Assembly: GCF_008831285.2 (NCBI RefSeq) | Contig: NC_045140.1 | Span: forward strand, 10,724,505-10,788,504 | Source: Nymphaea colorata | Lineage: Eukaryota; Streptophyta; Magnoliopsida; Nymphaeales; Nymphaeaceae | Direction of reading: 5' to 3' | DNA length: 64,000 bases | Shown here: piece by piece, positions 45,871 to 58,129 of the stretch | How positions within the stretch are numbered: position 1 is the stretch's first letter | Layout: the number at the start of each line of letters is the position of its first letter | The notes under the pieces: generated by a model | The model's input: the letters and a program-made list of their open reading frames with translations, nothing else | Told to the model about the DNA's origin: nothing | Database searches by the model: none | Translations under genes and position numbers: made by a program

Positions 45871-47389
45871 CGACAGGCTCTCTCATCAGCTGCAGCTTAC
45901 GGTTGCCTTTCTAACTAACAAAATTAAATATATTATGCTTTATTTTTACAGTTAATTTCGCATATATTTTTATGGCATGAAATCCTCCAAGTAGAAGTAT
46001 TTTATTGTACTTCTAGTTTTGAATAGTCTAATTAACTTCAAGCAGTTGCCTTTTCTACCATGTTTTTCGACACATAACATAAAAACAACACGAGACAAAG
46101 CAAGTTAGGCTCCAAGGCAACTGTCTTTCTCACCACAAAAAAAGGCTTTTTAACGCATAAAAACAAATACACAAACGCCATTGGAGGTCTCTCATGCTGA
46201 CGTCCATGCGGAAACATCAGTAATAGTTTCATTGGCATATTCTAGAGTCCTAGACTGATGTTCATCCAAAGATGTCAATAACACGTTCACAGATGGTTTT
46301 CAGAGAATTGTTGATGTTTTTCTCATGTTAGTAAGTCTACAATTTTGTGGTGTTCTAAATTTTTTATAAGAATATGTGAATATTTAATTACAATATTTTA
46401 CAACAGAATCAGTACCGGAACAAATAGTGCTACAGAAGCTTCATTCATGCATGGACTTGCGGATCTATTTCTGGTTCTTCATGGGGATGAAACAGCAACA
46501 GTACTACACCTATATATATATGTGTGTGTGTGTGTGGATGTTGTTAGATGCATCCCTCCGCTTCTAGTGTCACTGCATGTTCATAATAAAAGAAGGCTAC
46601 ATGGTCCCCCAATTATTCTCATTATAGACTTTTTCAGTGGGTACTGTCATTGTGATTTTGAGTTTTGTAATTCAGTTTGTTTTACTATTCTTTGTAGATA
46701 ATTCATTCTTTTGTTGCAACCTTGTACTGCCATTGTGATTTTCCAGCAGCAGTTTCGTAATTCACACGCTTATTTGATCTCTTGCAGTTCATTCATTTCA
46801 ATTCAAGAAAACGACTGATACATGAACGTTAGAACTTCCTCAATTCCTCTTCTTGTAGAGATGACTTCTAAGACATGATGTGCCTTATCCTAAAATGTTG
46901 TAGGACAAAGTATAATTTTAAGTTGAAGGCTGTTAATAACTTGGTTGTATTTAAGAATAATAATATTAGTTGAAGGAATTAGTGCAGCATTGATAATTAG
47001 TTTCCCTTCTTATTATTGCCAACTAATTTTGGTTTTACTTAATATTTTTTTGTCTTTTTGCCTATTCAAAAAAGCAGTTGGGTTCAGAGTATGCACAGGG
47101 GAATATTACAAGGCGGATTAAAGTCTTTGAAAGCAGGAGTTTTATCACACGAAAGAAATTATGGATGAAGAAACAAGAAATTAATGTGCTACTCCTAGTG
47201 GACTCGGAATTGATTTTCTTCGTGTCATTTCCTATGAATTTTACCATATTGTGAGTTGATTGACCACTTGAAATGAAAAACGCAGCAGTGATGCTGGAAG
47301 TTCATGTATAACGTAATGAATAAAAGTTATAATACCTTTCCTGTTATAAATTATGCATGTTTTAGGGTTGTGATGACTTCCTCCCCCTC
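45871..47389. other. intergenic, no gene seen
   Basis: AT-rich. A short TG microsatellite lies near 46518-46536. No recognisable gene motifs. Confidence 0.5.
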
Positions 47390-47418
47390 CCCTCTCTCTC
47401 TCTCTTTCTCTCTCTCTC

Positions 47419-47511
<93 letters not shown>
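47390..47511. repeat. compound CT/AT microsatellite
   Basis: About 30 bp of CT with one interruption, then about 90 bp of pure AT. The overlapping reverse frames (runs of Tyr-Ile) are artefacts of it. Confidence 0.95.
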
Positions 47512-47514
<3 letters not shown>

Positions 47515-47814
47515 GCACACACATATTGGAATAACAATAGGACTTGAATTATTGGGGAAAGAATGAGAATTTCCAATCGCGGTTTTGGTTGGGAATGTCT
47601 TGGCTAATTCCCAGCAGAAGTTGTAGTTGGGAATGGCTTCAATAAATCCCATCTACTAGCATAAAGTTTGCCAACAGTTCTGTAACTGTTGGGAACAGTG
47701 TACTACTGGAAGAAGGTGGGGATGACGTCAAGTCCACATGGCCCTTCACAAAAAAAGGTTGCTCTTTCACAACTGCATGAGATGTCGGCATTAGTAAAAA
47801 ATTGTTGTAGTGAC

Positions 47815-48070
47815 ATAAACCATGTAAAGAGCAGCAGTACACAAGGACAAATCATGTGAGTGAGGCAGGTAAACCAAAGGGCAGGGGTAAAGAAATGTGC
47901 TGGGGACATCCTTATAAGATAATGCCAGTAAAAAATATATCTCTCAATTTCTTTCAATATAGTGATTTGAACGTGCAAAACATCTTGCTTGTTTTTATAT
48001 TGCATCCCAAGATAGTAAGTCAACATCAATCCACGTATATCATTTGGAGGCATAGTGCATGAATACAAAG
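47815..48070. repeat. further copy of the CT-microsatellite dispersed repeat
   Basis: CATAAACCATGTAAAG (47815) matches the tail of one unit. GGGGACATCCTTATAAGATAA, then a CT-poor ATATCTCTCAATTTC and CAATATAGTGATTTGAACG, then AAGATAGTAAGTCAACATC follow in the family order. Confidence 0.6.
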
Positions 48071-49393
48071 TATATAAATAACAAGTGGTAAATATGGCTT
48101 CAAGTCATATCTCGGAAACGAAATGCATACTTCCAAATGCAATCGATGTGTATGTAACATTGCAAAAAGCTAACTGGCGCACATGCAATGTGGCATTACT
48201 AAAGATTCTTCTCCATTAGCAATCTATGTATCTACAGTTGCCTCAAACTTTACATTTAGTATATCAAGGATAATTTTTAATGATTATTGATGTTCAACCA
48301 CTCCTAAAAATGTTGAATCATTAATTTGCATATAGAATTGGATTTGTGATGAATGCAACTTGTGTGAAATGTAAGATGTTCATTGTTCAATCTAATTTGT
48401 TTTATATACTAATATAGTAATATGCTTACAGTTTACATTAATATGTGTTACAGTTCCCATGATGAGGATCAAAATTCTAATGCAGAATGCTAATCCAATG
48501 CATGATTATCATTGTAAGCTTTTTCAATTTGTAGTGTTTCATGTTTTATTTATTTAATTTGTGGACCAACTATTGAAACTCTTTTACATGTAATATCTTT
48601 CGTGATGTAGAGGAAGCCTTGGTGTTGGGTGATTTTTTCAGATGGAGGAAATCTTAGACATGTAATATTATTGGAACTATTGATATGTTGGAAACCTTGG
48701 TGTTTGGCAGCTTCTTTTGTATCAACCTGTACAACTATTGAAACTCCTGGATATGTTAAATTGTTGAAGCTTTTGGTGTTTTCTTTGATATAGTGTTATT
48801 ATGTGTTGATTATAACTTATTTTGATTTATAGTCGGGTAGCATGTTATATATGAATTTGACTGATTGTCTCACAGTTGGTTTTAGTTTCCTTGATGTCTT
48901 ATTTTCCATAGTGATCATGTATTCATATTATTTCCAAGCAAATCATATATTATAGTATGTTTGTTGTACAATTTAGTTGGAAAACTATTGAACGCTATAG
49001 TTGGAAACTGTAGTTTCTTATTTCTTTGATCAAGATCTTATAAAAACTTGAAGATGTTTATAGCAATTTTACTGCTTCTACCTACTACTGTGAGTATCCA
49101 CAATTCTACGCAATGCTTCGTCAACATTTGAACTTCCAAGTACAAGATAAAAGCTAGACTTACTATGAACCCAAGTATTGTATAATGCAGATGACGGCCT
49201 GACTTGGCCCTTTTAGTGGTTTAGAAATGGGTTGAGCCAGGCCTCGGACAACTTGGTATTGGCCCGATACCCGGCCTAGTACTAGCTAGGTATTTACTGG
49301 TCCCAAATTATCAGGCTGCATGACCAAGCTTAATTGTTGAGAACAAAAAGAAATAGGGTAATTCCTAGCTCGACAAGCCACCTGAAGTAGTTA
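48071..49393. other. intergenic, no gene seen
   Basis: AT-rich. 49200-49320 contains TTGGCCCGATACCCGG, like the inside of the MITE at 52609, and may be a decayed relative. No coding motifs. Confidence 0.45.
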
Positions 49394-50190
49394 GAGTCAG
49401 CTCATCAGCTTTATATTCAGCTCACTTTGGCTCATATGAGCTCAAGTCAGCTCATTGGAACTTGAATGTTGCAATTTGTAGTTCAACAAACCTTATGAAA
49501 GGTCTACCTCAGCCAAAAATAAGTATTATGTCACTTTGGGTTATGAAGTCCAAATTTTAGTTATGGACTATTCTACATGTTTCCACTGGTCACTCTTTCT
49601 CCTAAATTATCAGGATCTAAGCTTTGCTCCAACTCAACCGAGTAGAGTCAGCTCAAACCAAGCTAGGATCATCTTCATCATGCTTAAATCTACCTTCTCT
49701 TAGTTCAGCTTTAATTCATTCACGATAGTTTGAGTTCAACTCAGTTTTCTAGGTTTCTAAAGCTTGCTTAATTATTTCTCTCTCCTCATTCTATTTTAGG
49801 GTTTGAGCTTACTTTGATCTCAATTGGGTAGAGCCAGCATTTAACAAGCTAGGATCATGTCCATTGTGCTTTAAACTATCCTTATTTCAGTTTGAGTTCA
49901 TTCGTCATAGTCTCAATTCAATTTAGTTCCTTTAGTTTTTGGAGCTCACTTCTTTCTCTCCTTTCACTCTGTTTTTAGGGATTGAGCTTTATTTGAGCTC
50001 AATCGAGAAGAATGAGCTCAAGCTGATTTAGGCTTACAATTGTATACCCTTAGTTCAAGTTCTTTGGGTTGATTTTTATTTTGTTTCACAAGTTTTTGAA
50101 ACTCATTCATAGTGCCAGCTATACTATGTAATTGTTATTGAGCTCATTTCTGCTAATCTTGAACTTTCATTGTACCCTTATAATTTAAGC
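49394..50190. repeat. degenerate ~185-bp tandem repeat
   Basis: Units begin GAGTCAGCTCA (49394), GAGTCAGCTCAAACC (49645), GAGCCAGCATTTAAC (49831) and AATGAGCTCAAGC (about 50011), so spacing is 251, 186 and 180 bp. The middle units share CAAGCTAGGATCAT, GTTTGAGTTCA, a TTTCTCTCTCC-type tract and TTTTAGGGTTTGAGCTT before the next start. Confidence 0.75.
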
Positions 50191-50400
50191 ATCCTCAACT
50201 TGACCAGTGAAAGTTCCAACTAAAACCTGATTTTTTAAACACTATCTAGTTTCCCCTTTTTAGTTTGAGTTTTCAAGGCTCATCATTCTAGAAAAATTGA
50301 TTTTCAAAACAATTTGGGAGGAAATTTTTGGTGTAACTTTAACTAGAAGTCGGTTTACAGGATGATCCAATTAGACAACCAAGCTCACCTAGAACTACCT

Positions 50401-51030
50401 AAACCTATACCCCAAACAAAATAGTTATTTCCTTTTGAACCATATTTTCCTACTTAAAATTATGATATGCATTACATTTACCAAAGTTTATTGTTTTCTT
50501 TGACCTCTAGAGCTTCAACTCAAATCAAATGCATGATCTATGTTTATATGAAGCCAAAGCTATATGAGGGGAAAAATAGTAATCTCCTTTTGAACTTTAT
50601 TCTTCTACTTAAACATAGGATATGTGTTACATATACCTAAGTTTATTGCTTTCTTTGATCTCCAGAGCTACATCTCAAATCAAATGCACGACCCATGTTC
50701 ATCAAAATCAAAAACCTATACTAGGCCAAAATAGTCAAAACAGACATAGGACGTGTTATATATACCTTTCCTTAAACATGCACATGTGTAGTACATACAT
50801 AAGTTTACAAGTTTCTTTGATTTTAGCATCAACTAAAATCAAATGCATCGTGCTTTTTTGAATCCAAGCCCATACACAAGGGCAAAACAGTCACTTTATT
50901 TTAAATAATATTATTTTACACTTAGGTTGTATGTCACATACACCTAAGCTGAACATGTTTTATATCTTCAGAGCTTCAATTCAAATCTGTTTTATCTTAG
51001 AGCCATGATCTATACTCAATTAGATCAAAA
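50401..51030. repeat. 155-bp tandem repeat, four copies
   Basis: Units start at 50401, 50556, 50711 and 50866, exactly 155 bp apart. Each begins AAAxCTATAC/AAGCCCATAC, continues with CAAAATAGT, CACTTA-type text and TTCTTTGA, and ends AACTCAAATCAAATGCATGA or similar. A fifth unit may start near 51026 (AAAACCTCTA). Divergence between units is substantial, but the period has been kept. Confidence 0.85.
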
Positions 51031-52608
51031 CCTCTAATCTGTATCACTGATCCAAAATTTTCACCACATCCAATATCCATTTTGTAGAACTTCCTTCATA
51101 ACTGGATCTTATTCCAGATCCTTGATTGTGATCCAAGCCCGTGATCCACATATAATGAATTTTGACTGTACCAAATTTGTTGTCAACAAGGTATGCTTCA
51201 GGAACTATATAATATATGTTTGTGCGCCACATATTTTCCTTATTTCTCTCATCTGAGCATTAGAGGAGCTCGATAGACTAACAAAACTCTTCTAGACCAT
51301 GAACAGAATATTCTCCAACCAATGGAATTGGTTTCATGAAAAATAAGGAAGAAATAAGAAAAATATCATTACAATACAAACGATATGTGCACCTTTTCTT
51401 AAGCACTAATGGTTTAACCTAAGTCACAATAGAATACATAACTTTCAAGGCTCAAAAGCTTATTAATGAATCCAAAGTTGGAGATAAGTCTAGCCCTAGT
51501 GATTATAAATGCATCTTGGTAGTGGGAGCTTATAACAAACAAATTCCAAGGCAAGTTTGCACACAAGTTGGGAATTCCCAACAAGTGATAGGTCAGGATT
51601 CTTTTGAACAGTCAGGACTGATTATAGAAAGGTCAAGACTAATGACAATTGTATGCTATTAGTACTAACCATACCAAAAAGTTCAGACTAATTGTAATTG
51701 TATGTCATTAGTACTCACTTGACAAAAAATTGCATGTCATTAGTATTCACTATTAAAGCTATACCTGGGTGAAAAATGGCCTTTGGCCAAGATTTAAAGT
51801 AGAACCCAAGTAGTTTGTGTTAGGAGCTTGATTCCAGCCACAATAGTGATCGATTAGGTCTTCTAAACAAGGCTCAAATGAGTCAGTTTTGCAGTCGTGG
51901 CCCAGGCATAGGTCTAGTTTGTGTGTAAGGTAATTTTTCCTCTTTTTTTCTTTTGTTTTCTGCTTTTTTTAGTAGCATGTTTTAGGTTAATTTTGCTTTC
52001 TTGGTAACATTCTTTATATAATTTTTTAATTTTCTTAATAAATGTTTTAGCAATTTTTTTTATTTCCTTAAGCATGCTTAGAATATTTTTCTTTCTTGCA
52101 TTCTTAAGAATGTCTTGGGATAGTTTATTTCTTGATATCATAGTTAGAATCTAATTTCTTGTCTTTTGGATAGGATTTACAGGTCAGTTAGGATAGGATT
52201 TATGGGTCAGTTATGCCACCCCCTCTCTTTCTTTTTTCCTGTTTCAGGACTTATATTCCAATTTTCTTTCTTGCATATAACATATAGTTTTCTTCCACAT
52301 AAATGTTTAGATTTAGGCAAGCATCTGCACCATATTTGAATGAGAACTAGGAATTACATATCCAGTACACACCATATTTTGTGTAGAAGCTGAGTCAAAA
52401 TAGATTAATATCATGCCTTGTGAAAAATACTCTTACCATGTGAAGAACCCAATTTGATTTAGCCTTAGCATAACACACTTTATAAATCATATATTTCAAA
52501 AATGAATTTGAAAAACAAGTCCTTTCTGTTAAACTAGTTTTCACAGAAAACTCTAGAATGTTCCATCTATGAATCTTCTGAGGCTTAGTGTATCTCAGTA
52601 GCTACAAG
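51031..52608. other. intergenic, no gene seen
   Basis: It includes a 23-bp tandem duplication at 52168-52213 (GGATAGGATTTACAGGTCAG twice). The Lys-rich reverse frame at 51914-52141 comes from T-rich DNA. No recognised gene. Confidence 0.5.
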
Positions 52609-52799
52609 TAGGCCTGGGCATCGGGCCGGCCCTTCCCAACACCAACATATTAAATTTGGGCCTGGCCCGATACCCAAAATCGGGCCCCATCAGGTTGACT
52701 CGAGCCAGCATGATGCGTAATCGGGCTGGCCCAGGCCAGTTTTTTCTGGCCCAATCATGCCGGGTACTCGTCGGGTACCAGGTCCGATGCCCAGCCCTA
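52609..52799. mobile_element. hAT-type MITE, 191 bp
   Basis: The ends TAGGCCTGGGCATCGGGCC and (reversed right end) TAGGGCTGGGCATCGGACC are inverted repeats. The 8 bases outside, GCTACAAG (52601-52608) and GATACAAG (52800-52807), match at 7 of 8, the target duplication size of hAT transposons. The inside is GC-rich with repeated GGCCCGATxCC. It has no coding capacity, so it would have moved using another element's transposase. Confidence 0.85.
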
Positions 52800-53198
52800 G
52801 ATACAAGAAGAAGAGCGACAAGTCTAGCTTTAGAACCCAATCAACTAAATCACCCATCCTCTCAAATTATAGCTCAAACCTCCATCTAAATTTAACTTTA
52901 AAGAACATATACTAAAGCCCTTTACATTGAATCCTGAATATTAACTGATCTCAACCGTGAATGGCCTTAAACCTAGGAGATCTCAAAATGAATATTTGAG
53001 TCACAATGTATTTAAGGGATTTGGATTTTAGATATCAATATAATTGGATTTGGATTGTGAAAGTCTGGATTATTGTGGGATCCCAATAATAATCAAGTTT
53101 GAACCCTGGACCTGATAATACCCTCCCATGAAATTTCGATCTCCCTCACAATGTTTTGGATCTTAACATTGGAATATGAATATAGATATTGATTAATT

Positions 53199-53998
53199 TT
53201 GAAACTCAAAGGTAAGCTTGTAAAGCAAAAATTGAGAAAACTATACCGACATCTTAAAGATCAGGTCAAGGAAGGACTAGAAGTACTACTAAAGGCGAGT
53301 TTCATTAAAATGGTTAATTATATAGAATGGCAAGCAAACATTGTGATAGTTCTTATAAAGAATGGAAAAGTCATAATATGTATCGACCTCAAGGACTTGA
53401 ACAAAGCTAAACCTACCGAAGATTTCCATCTCCCCAATATTGGCCTTTTTGTTGATTGTACCATTGTCCATACCATATTCTCATTTATAGATGGTTATTC
53501 AGATTGTAACCAAATAAAAGTTGATGCCAAAGAAAATTCCAAAACTTCATTCACTATTCAATGCGTAATCATTATGCCCTTTGGCCTTAATTATGCTGGA
53601 GCTACCTATCAAAGAGCCATGCATGCAAATTTACATGACCAAATATATAAAATAATGAACATATACATTGATGAGATACTCGTAAAGCATAGAACCTGTG
53701 AAAGCCATATGGAAACCCTTGCCCATGTCTTTGGCAGGCTACTCTCTCACAAATTAAGTTGGATATATTACCGGTTTTTATGGATAGTGAAAGAAGGATA
53801 GAAATGGAACCAGCCAAAGCTATGGACATGCCTCCTCCATCCAGTCTAAAAGAACCAAGAATTTTGCAGGGCATGAGCCAGACCATAAGGAGGTTCACTT
53901 TAAATCTGGCTACAACATGTGAACCATTCAATCAACACTTAAGGGAAGTGGCTACATTTCAATGGGACCTAAATGTTAGGAATCTTTTAATAAATTAA
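53199..53998 (+). pseudogene. Ty3/gypsy reverse transcriptase relic
   Basis: The frame at 53199-53801 carries RT landmarks in order: VKQKLRKLYRHLKDQVKEGL, EWQANIVIVLIKNGK, ICIDLKDLNKAKP, FSFIDGYSDCNQIKVDA, MPFGLNYAGATYQRAM and YIDE where YVDD is expected, so the active site is lost. The next part, toward RNase H, is in another frame at about 53830-53975 (SSLKEPRILQGMSQTIRRF, LNLATTCEPFNQ). No LTR, gag or integrase was found. This is the only gypsy material I see. Confidence 0.85.
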
Positions 53999-53999
53999 A

Positions 54000-54835
54000 A
54001 AGCTATCAGCTGAATCCCCCAATCTCAAAATCTTCAATACTTGATCGACCCATTATGCTTTGCATCTCAGTAAATGAATGTGCATGTGGAGGCTTGCTGA
54101 CACAATTAAACCTCCAGTCAGTATTCGATCTACTTGATTGACCCATTTTGCTTTGCACGATTGAGCATGGCTTATATTATGTAAATTAAACCTCCAATTA
54201 GTATGAGAAGAGGCACTTGTTGATAGAAAATACATGTTTGGCCTTAGTGTGGATGTATTAGAAACTCCGATACTACATCTTGGCAGGTGAGGATGAAGTC
54301 ATTTCAAGGCTCAATCATTAAAATATATTTCAAAATAGCCGTTTATCAATGAAAGGATAGCTAAGTGGCATGTCATTATCATGCAATGTGACCTTATATA
54401 TATGCCAAAAAAAATCCATAAAGGGGCGTCTGATACATGAGAACCAGTGGAATTTTGGAAAAATTCTCGCTAAAAAAAAAAAACTAGAATAGGTTAATCA
54501 AACATAGCATTTTGATTACAGAATTATGGACCAATTCTCGAATCAAAATGATAGAATCAAAATTTGTGCTCCTTTCCCAACCCTCACCCGTGATGCCCTT
54601 CCATGCATTTCTTATTCTCTTTCTCTTACATCCCTGCCCATTAGCTATCTTCTCTCTTTCTCCTTCATCCCCACCCATTAGCAGTGAAGTGCAGCTGGGA
54701 GTCTTCAACTCTTAATCAGCAGCTTACAATAAGTATGTGAAGATCCTCCCTGCCCTTGCTCTCTCTCACAAGGTGGCATTTTCTCTGCCCTTTCTCTATC
54801 TTCTCCACCTTTGTCATGGGAATTGAGAGGGAACG
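54000..54835. other. intergenic, no gene seen
   Basis: An internal repeat: TTGATCGACCCATTATGCTTTGC near 54041 resembles TTGATTGACCCATTTTGCTTTGC near 54135, each followed about 45 bp later by AATTAAACCTCCA. No gene recognised. Confidence 0.5.
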
Positions 54836-55137
54836 AGATAGAGCTCGTGAGAATTTAGGGAGAGAATAAATTCAAGAAGGAATCACTTGATTGCATTTCC
54901 ATAGTTTATGATACAACATTTATATAGAATAAGAAGTTTACAACAAAGGTAAGAAATAAAAACCATAACCTATATACAACATAGGCAAGAGATAAAAACG
55001 TAAACTGAAGATGACACGTTTTTATCTGTTGCATATTTTATCGATTAAAGATTTTGAATTTTAAAATATTTCCTTGATATTTCAAACTCTTTCCTTAACT
55101 TCTTTCTGTAACAGCTTCTCAAGATCTTTCCTTAACA
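54836..55137 (-). repeat. 3' LTR of copia element 5
   Basis: AGAGCTCGTGAGAATTTAGGG at the low end to CCTTAACA at 55137. It is collinear with 60281-60579. The minus-strand polypurine stretch GCAGGAGGC follows it. Confidence 0.85.
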
Positions 55138-55374
55138 GCCTCCTGCAATATGAACGGCGGCTCCACCATGTTGAGATTGTTCCTGAAATCTTGGAACAAT
55201 GTTCCTCCAAGGTATATCATCATCCCATCTGCTAATTGCTCTCTAGTTCGAATGAAATTCACTTTGTTCTCTCCCTTGTTGACATGATCTCTAATGAAAT
55301 GAAAATCAATTTTGACATGTTTGGTGCGAGCATGAAATGCAGGATTTGATGCTAAATATAGGGCTCTGATATTA

Positions 55375-56335
55375 TCACACCATAAAATTGGTGCATCTGA
55401 TAATGAAACATGTAGCTCTAGCAGCGCAGGCTAGGGACTTGTATTCAGCTTCAGTGCTGGACCGAACTACTATTCTTTGTTTTTGAGAAGCCCAAGAGAC
55501 GATGTTATTTCCTAGAAGAGCAACAAAACCACGTATCGATTTTCGATCTTCTGGACTGCCGGCCCAGTCTGCATCAGCATAGATACTCAATTGCAAAGAG
55601 GATGATCGACTCAAGCGAAGAGCATAATGTCTGGTTCCTTTTAAATACCGAAGTATTCTTTTAACCATCGTCCAATGAACAGTCTTTGGAGAGTGCATGA
55701 ATTGACGGGCTCGATTTATAGCAAATGTAATATTTGGATGTGTTAATGTGATGTATTGCAAGGCACCTATCACACTCTGATATAACGTGGGATCCCAAAA
55801 AGAATCATCAGTGGCTGGAAGATGTCTCGAAATTACCATGGAAGAGTTTGTGGATTTGGCACTACCCATTTGAGCTTTGTGAAGGATGCTAGTAATGTAG
55901 CGATGTTGGCTCAGATATATTTCCCCAGGGCATCGCTGGACTTCAATGCCTATAAAATAGGTGAGAGGACCAAGATCCTTGAAGGAAAAGGCAGTTCCAA
56001 GCCGTTTAATAACATGAGAAATAAGGGACGGCGAGGATCCAGTGACGATCAGATCATCAACGTAGACGAAAAGATATAGATGATGACCATTACGGGAGTA
56101 AATGAATAGGGACACTGAGAAGCAACAAATCTGATGTCACGAAGAAAGCAACTCAAGCGATGATACCATGCGTGAGGAGCCTGCTTGAGACCCATATAGT
56201 GCTTTGTCTAGCTTGCATACGTAAGGGGGAAAGGTGCATCTTGAAACCGCTCCGGTTGAGCCTTCTAGACATCTTCAGAAAGGTATCCGTTGAGGAAAGC
56301 TTTATCAAAATCAAGTTGGCGTAAAGTCCAGCCAA
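55375..56335 (-). pseudogene. copia element 5 reverse transcriptase (C-terminal) and RNase H
   Basis: The longest uninterrupted transposon frame in the window (56115-55375, 246 codons): LYLFVYVDDLIVTGSSPSLI with intact YVDD at 56053-56064, FSFKDLGPLTYFIGIEVQ, LSQHRYITSILHKAQM, then RNase H ILRYLKGTRHYALRLS, SIYADADWAGSPEDR and RSSTEAEYKSLACAA. The end of RNase H is frameshifted near 55410. RT upstream (56153-56335 and 56345-56650) lies in other frames. Confidence 0.88.
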
Positions 56336-56344
56336 AGTTAACAG

Positions 56345-58126
56345 CTAAAGAGAGAAGCACTCGGATAGTGGTTGGTTTGATGGTAGGACTAAAGGTTTCT
56401 TGATAGTCAATACCAGCCGCCTAAAGAAATCCTCAGGCCAGAAGTCGAGCCTTATGTCAAGCAATAGAGTCATCAGGATGACGCTTGAATTTATACACCC
56501 ATTTGGAACTGATAATGTTGAAATCGGGTTGAGGTGGGACAAGATGCCATGTTTTGTTTCTCTGCAATGTAGAAAACTCAGACTACATAGCTTGGCACCA
56601 ACACTGAGAACAAGCAGTTTCTTTGAGCGTCCCTGGTTCCTCTTGCACATGGATGGTAGAAAATACTTTGAGTCTTAATGAGCCAGTCATGAGCGAGTGA
56701 GCATCAGGTGAGAGTGACCAGGAGGACAAGTGAGAGGATCAACTTGAGTGGCTGCAACATCAATAGTGATGATCGATGATGAAGGCTCATCCAGCGAGGG
56801 GGGTGCCAAGGTTACTGTGGGAGTAAGGCCTTCAGTAGGCTCCATTATCATAGGCTGATCATTCGTATGGATGGGCAAGCGGATATTCTCAAGGGAAGAT
56901 CTCATAGCAGATGATGAAGATCCAGCCGATGGAGGTGGTAAAACAGTATATGACGAGGGTGACGTTGACTGTGTTGGAGCGACAACACTGGTGGAAGGAG
57001 CGTTGCGAGCATTGAGCGAGTTGGGCAGCCAATGAGATAAAATAGTATCCCAAATATCCGAATGATGAGTGGGCTTACTGGTATGAGTCTCATAAAAAAT
57101 AATGTGCCGAGATATAATGAGATGGAGATGGCTCTTGTCATAGCATATATATCCCTTATGATGACTAGCATAACCGATAAAAAAGCATGGAGTAGTCTTG
57201 GGCTAGAATTTTGAATCATTCATGGGCATCAATAATGGACAACATGTGATTCCAAAAGCCCGAAAGTGTGCATATTCTAGATGTTTTTGAAAAAGCATAT
57301 AAAAGGGTTATTTTCGCTATAATTTCAGTGTTCGTAATCAATTCGTAATAAAAACAACAGTTCAATATGAATCAACCAAGAATTTATGTGATAAACCAGC
57401 ATCATGAAGCATGCTTAATCCTATTTCAACAACATGACAATTTTTCCATTTAACTATACTGTTTTGTTCTGGACTGTAGGGACAAGAAAACTAATGAAAA
57501 ATCCCATGTGCTTCAGAAAATAAGGCTAAGTCAGAGTTCACAAATTATTTGCCATTATCAGACTGAACGGAACGTATGTTAGCATTTAATTGTTTTTCAA
57601 CTAGGAGCAAGAAATTCTTGAAACATGAAGCAACTTTAGATTTAGCTTTAAGAGGAAACAACCATGAAAATCTAGAGTAGTTGTCGACAATGAGAAAAAA
57701 AAAACCGAAAACCCTCTCGAGATAGAATAGGGGCAGGTCCTCGTACGCCCATATGAAGCATTTCAAGAGGTCGTGATGCTTGAAAATCAGAAATTGGAAA
57801 GGGTTGTATATGCGCCTTTCACAGAAGACAAGGCTGACAAACTCCTTTTGGAATAGAAGAGTTTATTGAAATGACTCGACTAGAATTTAAAAAACTTACA
57901 ATTTTCTTGTTTGCATGACTAAGCCGCTAATGCCATAGATCAAATGCTGTTGAAAATTTATTGATACCTTGTTTGCATTCCCAAAATTTCTTTGGTTTTG
58001 GAGTGCTCTAGAAAAATGAGTTTTTGTTTTGAAATAGGAAAGAAATGGACTTGCCCGTCGGTATGAGGATTGACCGTTCCCAGCGCCTTTACCAGGGGTA
58101 ATGAACCCAAGGGCTATGTTGATCAT
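56345..58126 (-). pseudogene. copia element 5 integrase and N-terminal reverse transcriptase, broken
   Basis: 57545-57766 reads FFLIVDNYSRFSWLFPLKAK and RSVQSDNGK (second catalytic Asp). Just before it, in other frames, the finger CERRIYNPFP is found, with LWHQRLSHANKK-like text at about 57940. The integrase C-terminus and the Ser/Thr/Pro linker occupy 56690-57220 in pieces. The gag-protease boundary is missing beyond 58126. Confidence 0.82.
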
Positions 58127-58129
58127 TGA

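Noticed and set aside
47241-47652. Overlapping frames with long Tyr-Ile runs resembling membrane segments
   Set aside because: Translation of an AT microsatellite.
51914-52141. Lys-rich 75-residue minus-strand frame
   Set aside because: Product of a T-rich stretch. No motif and no gene context.
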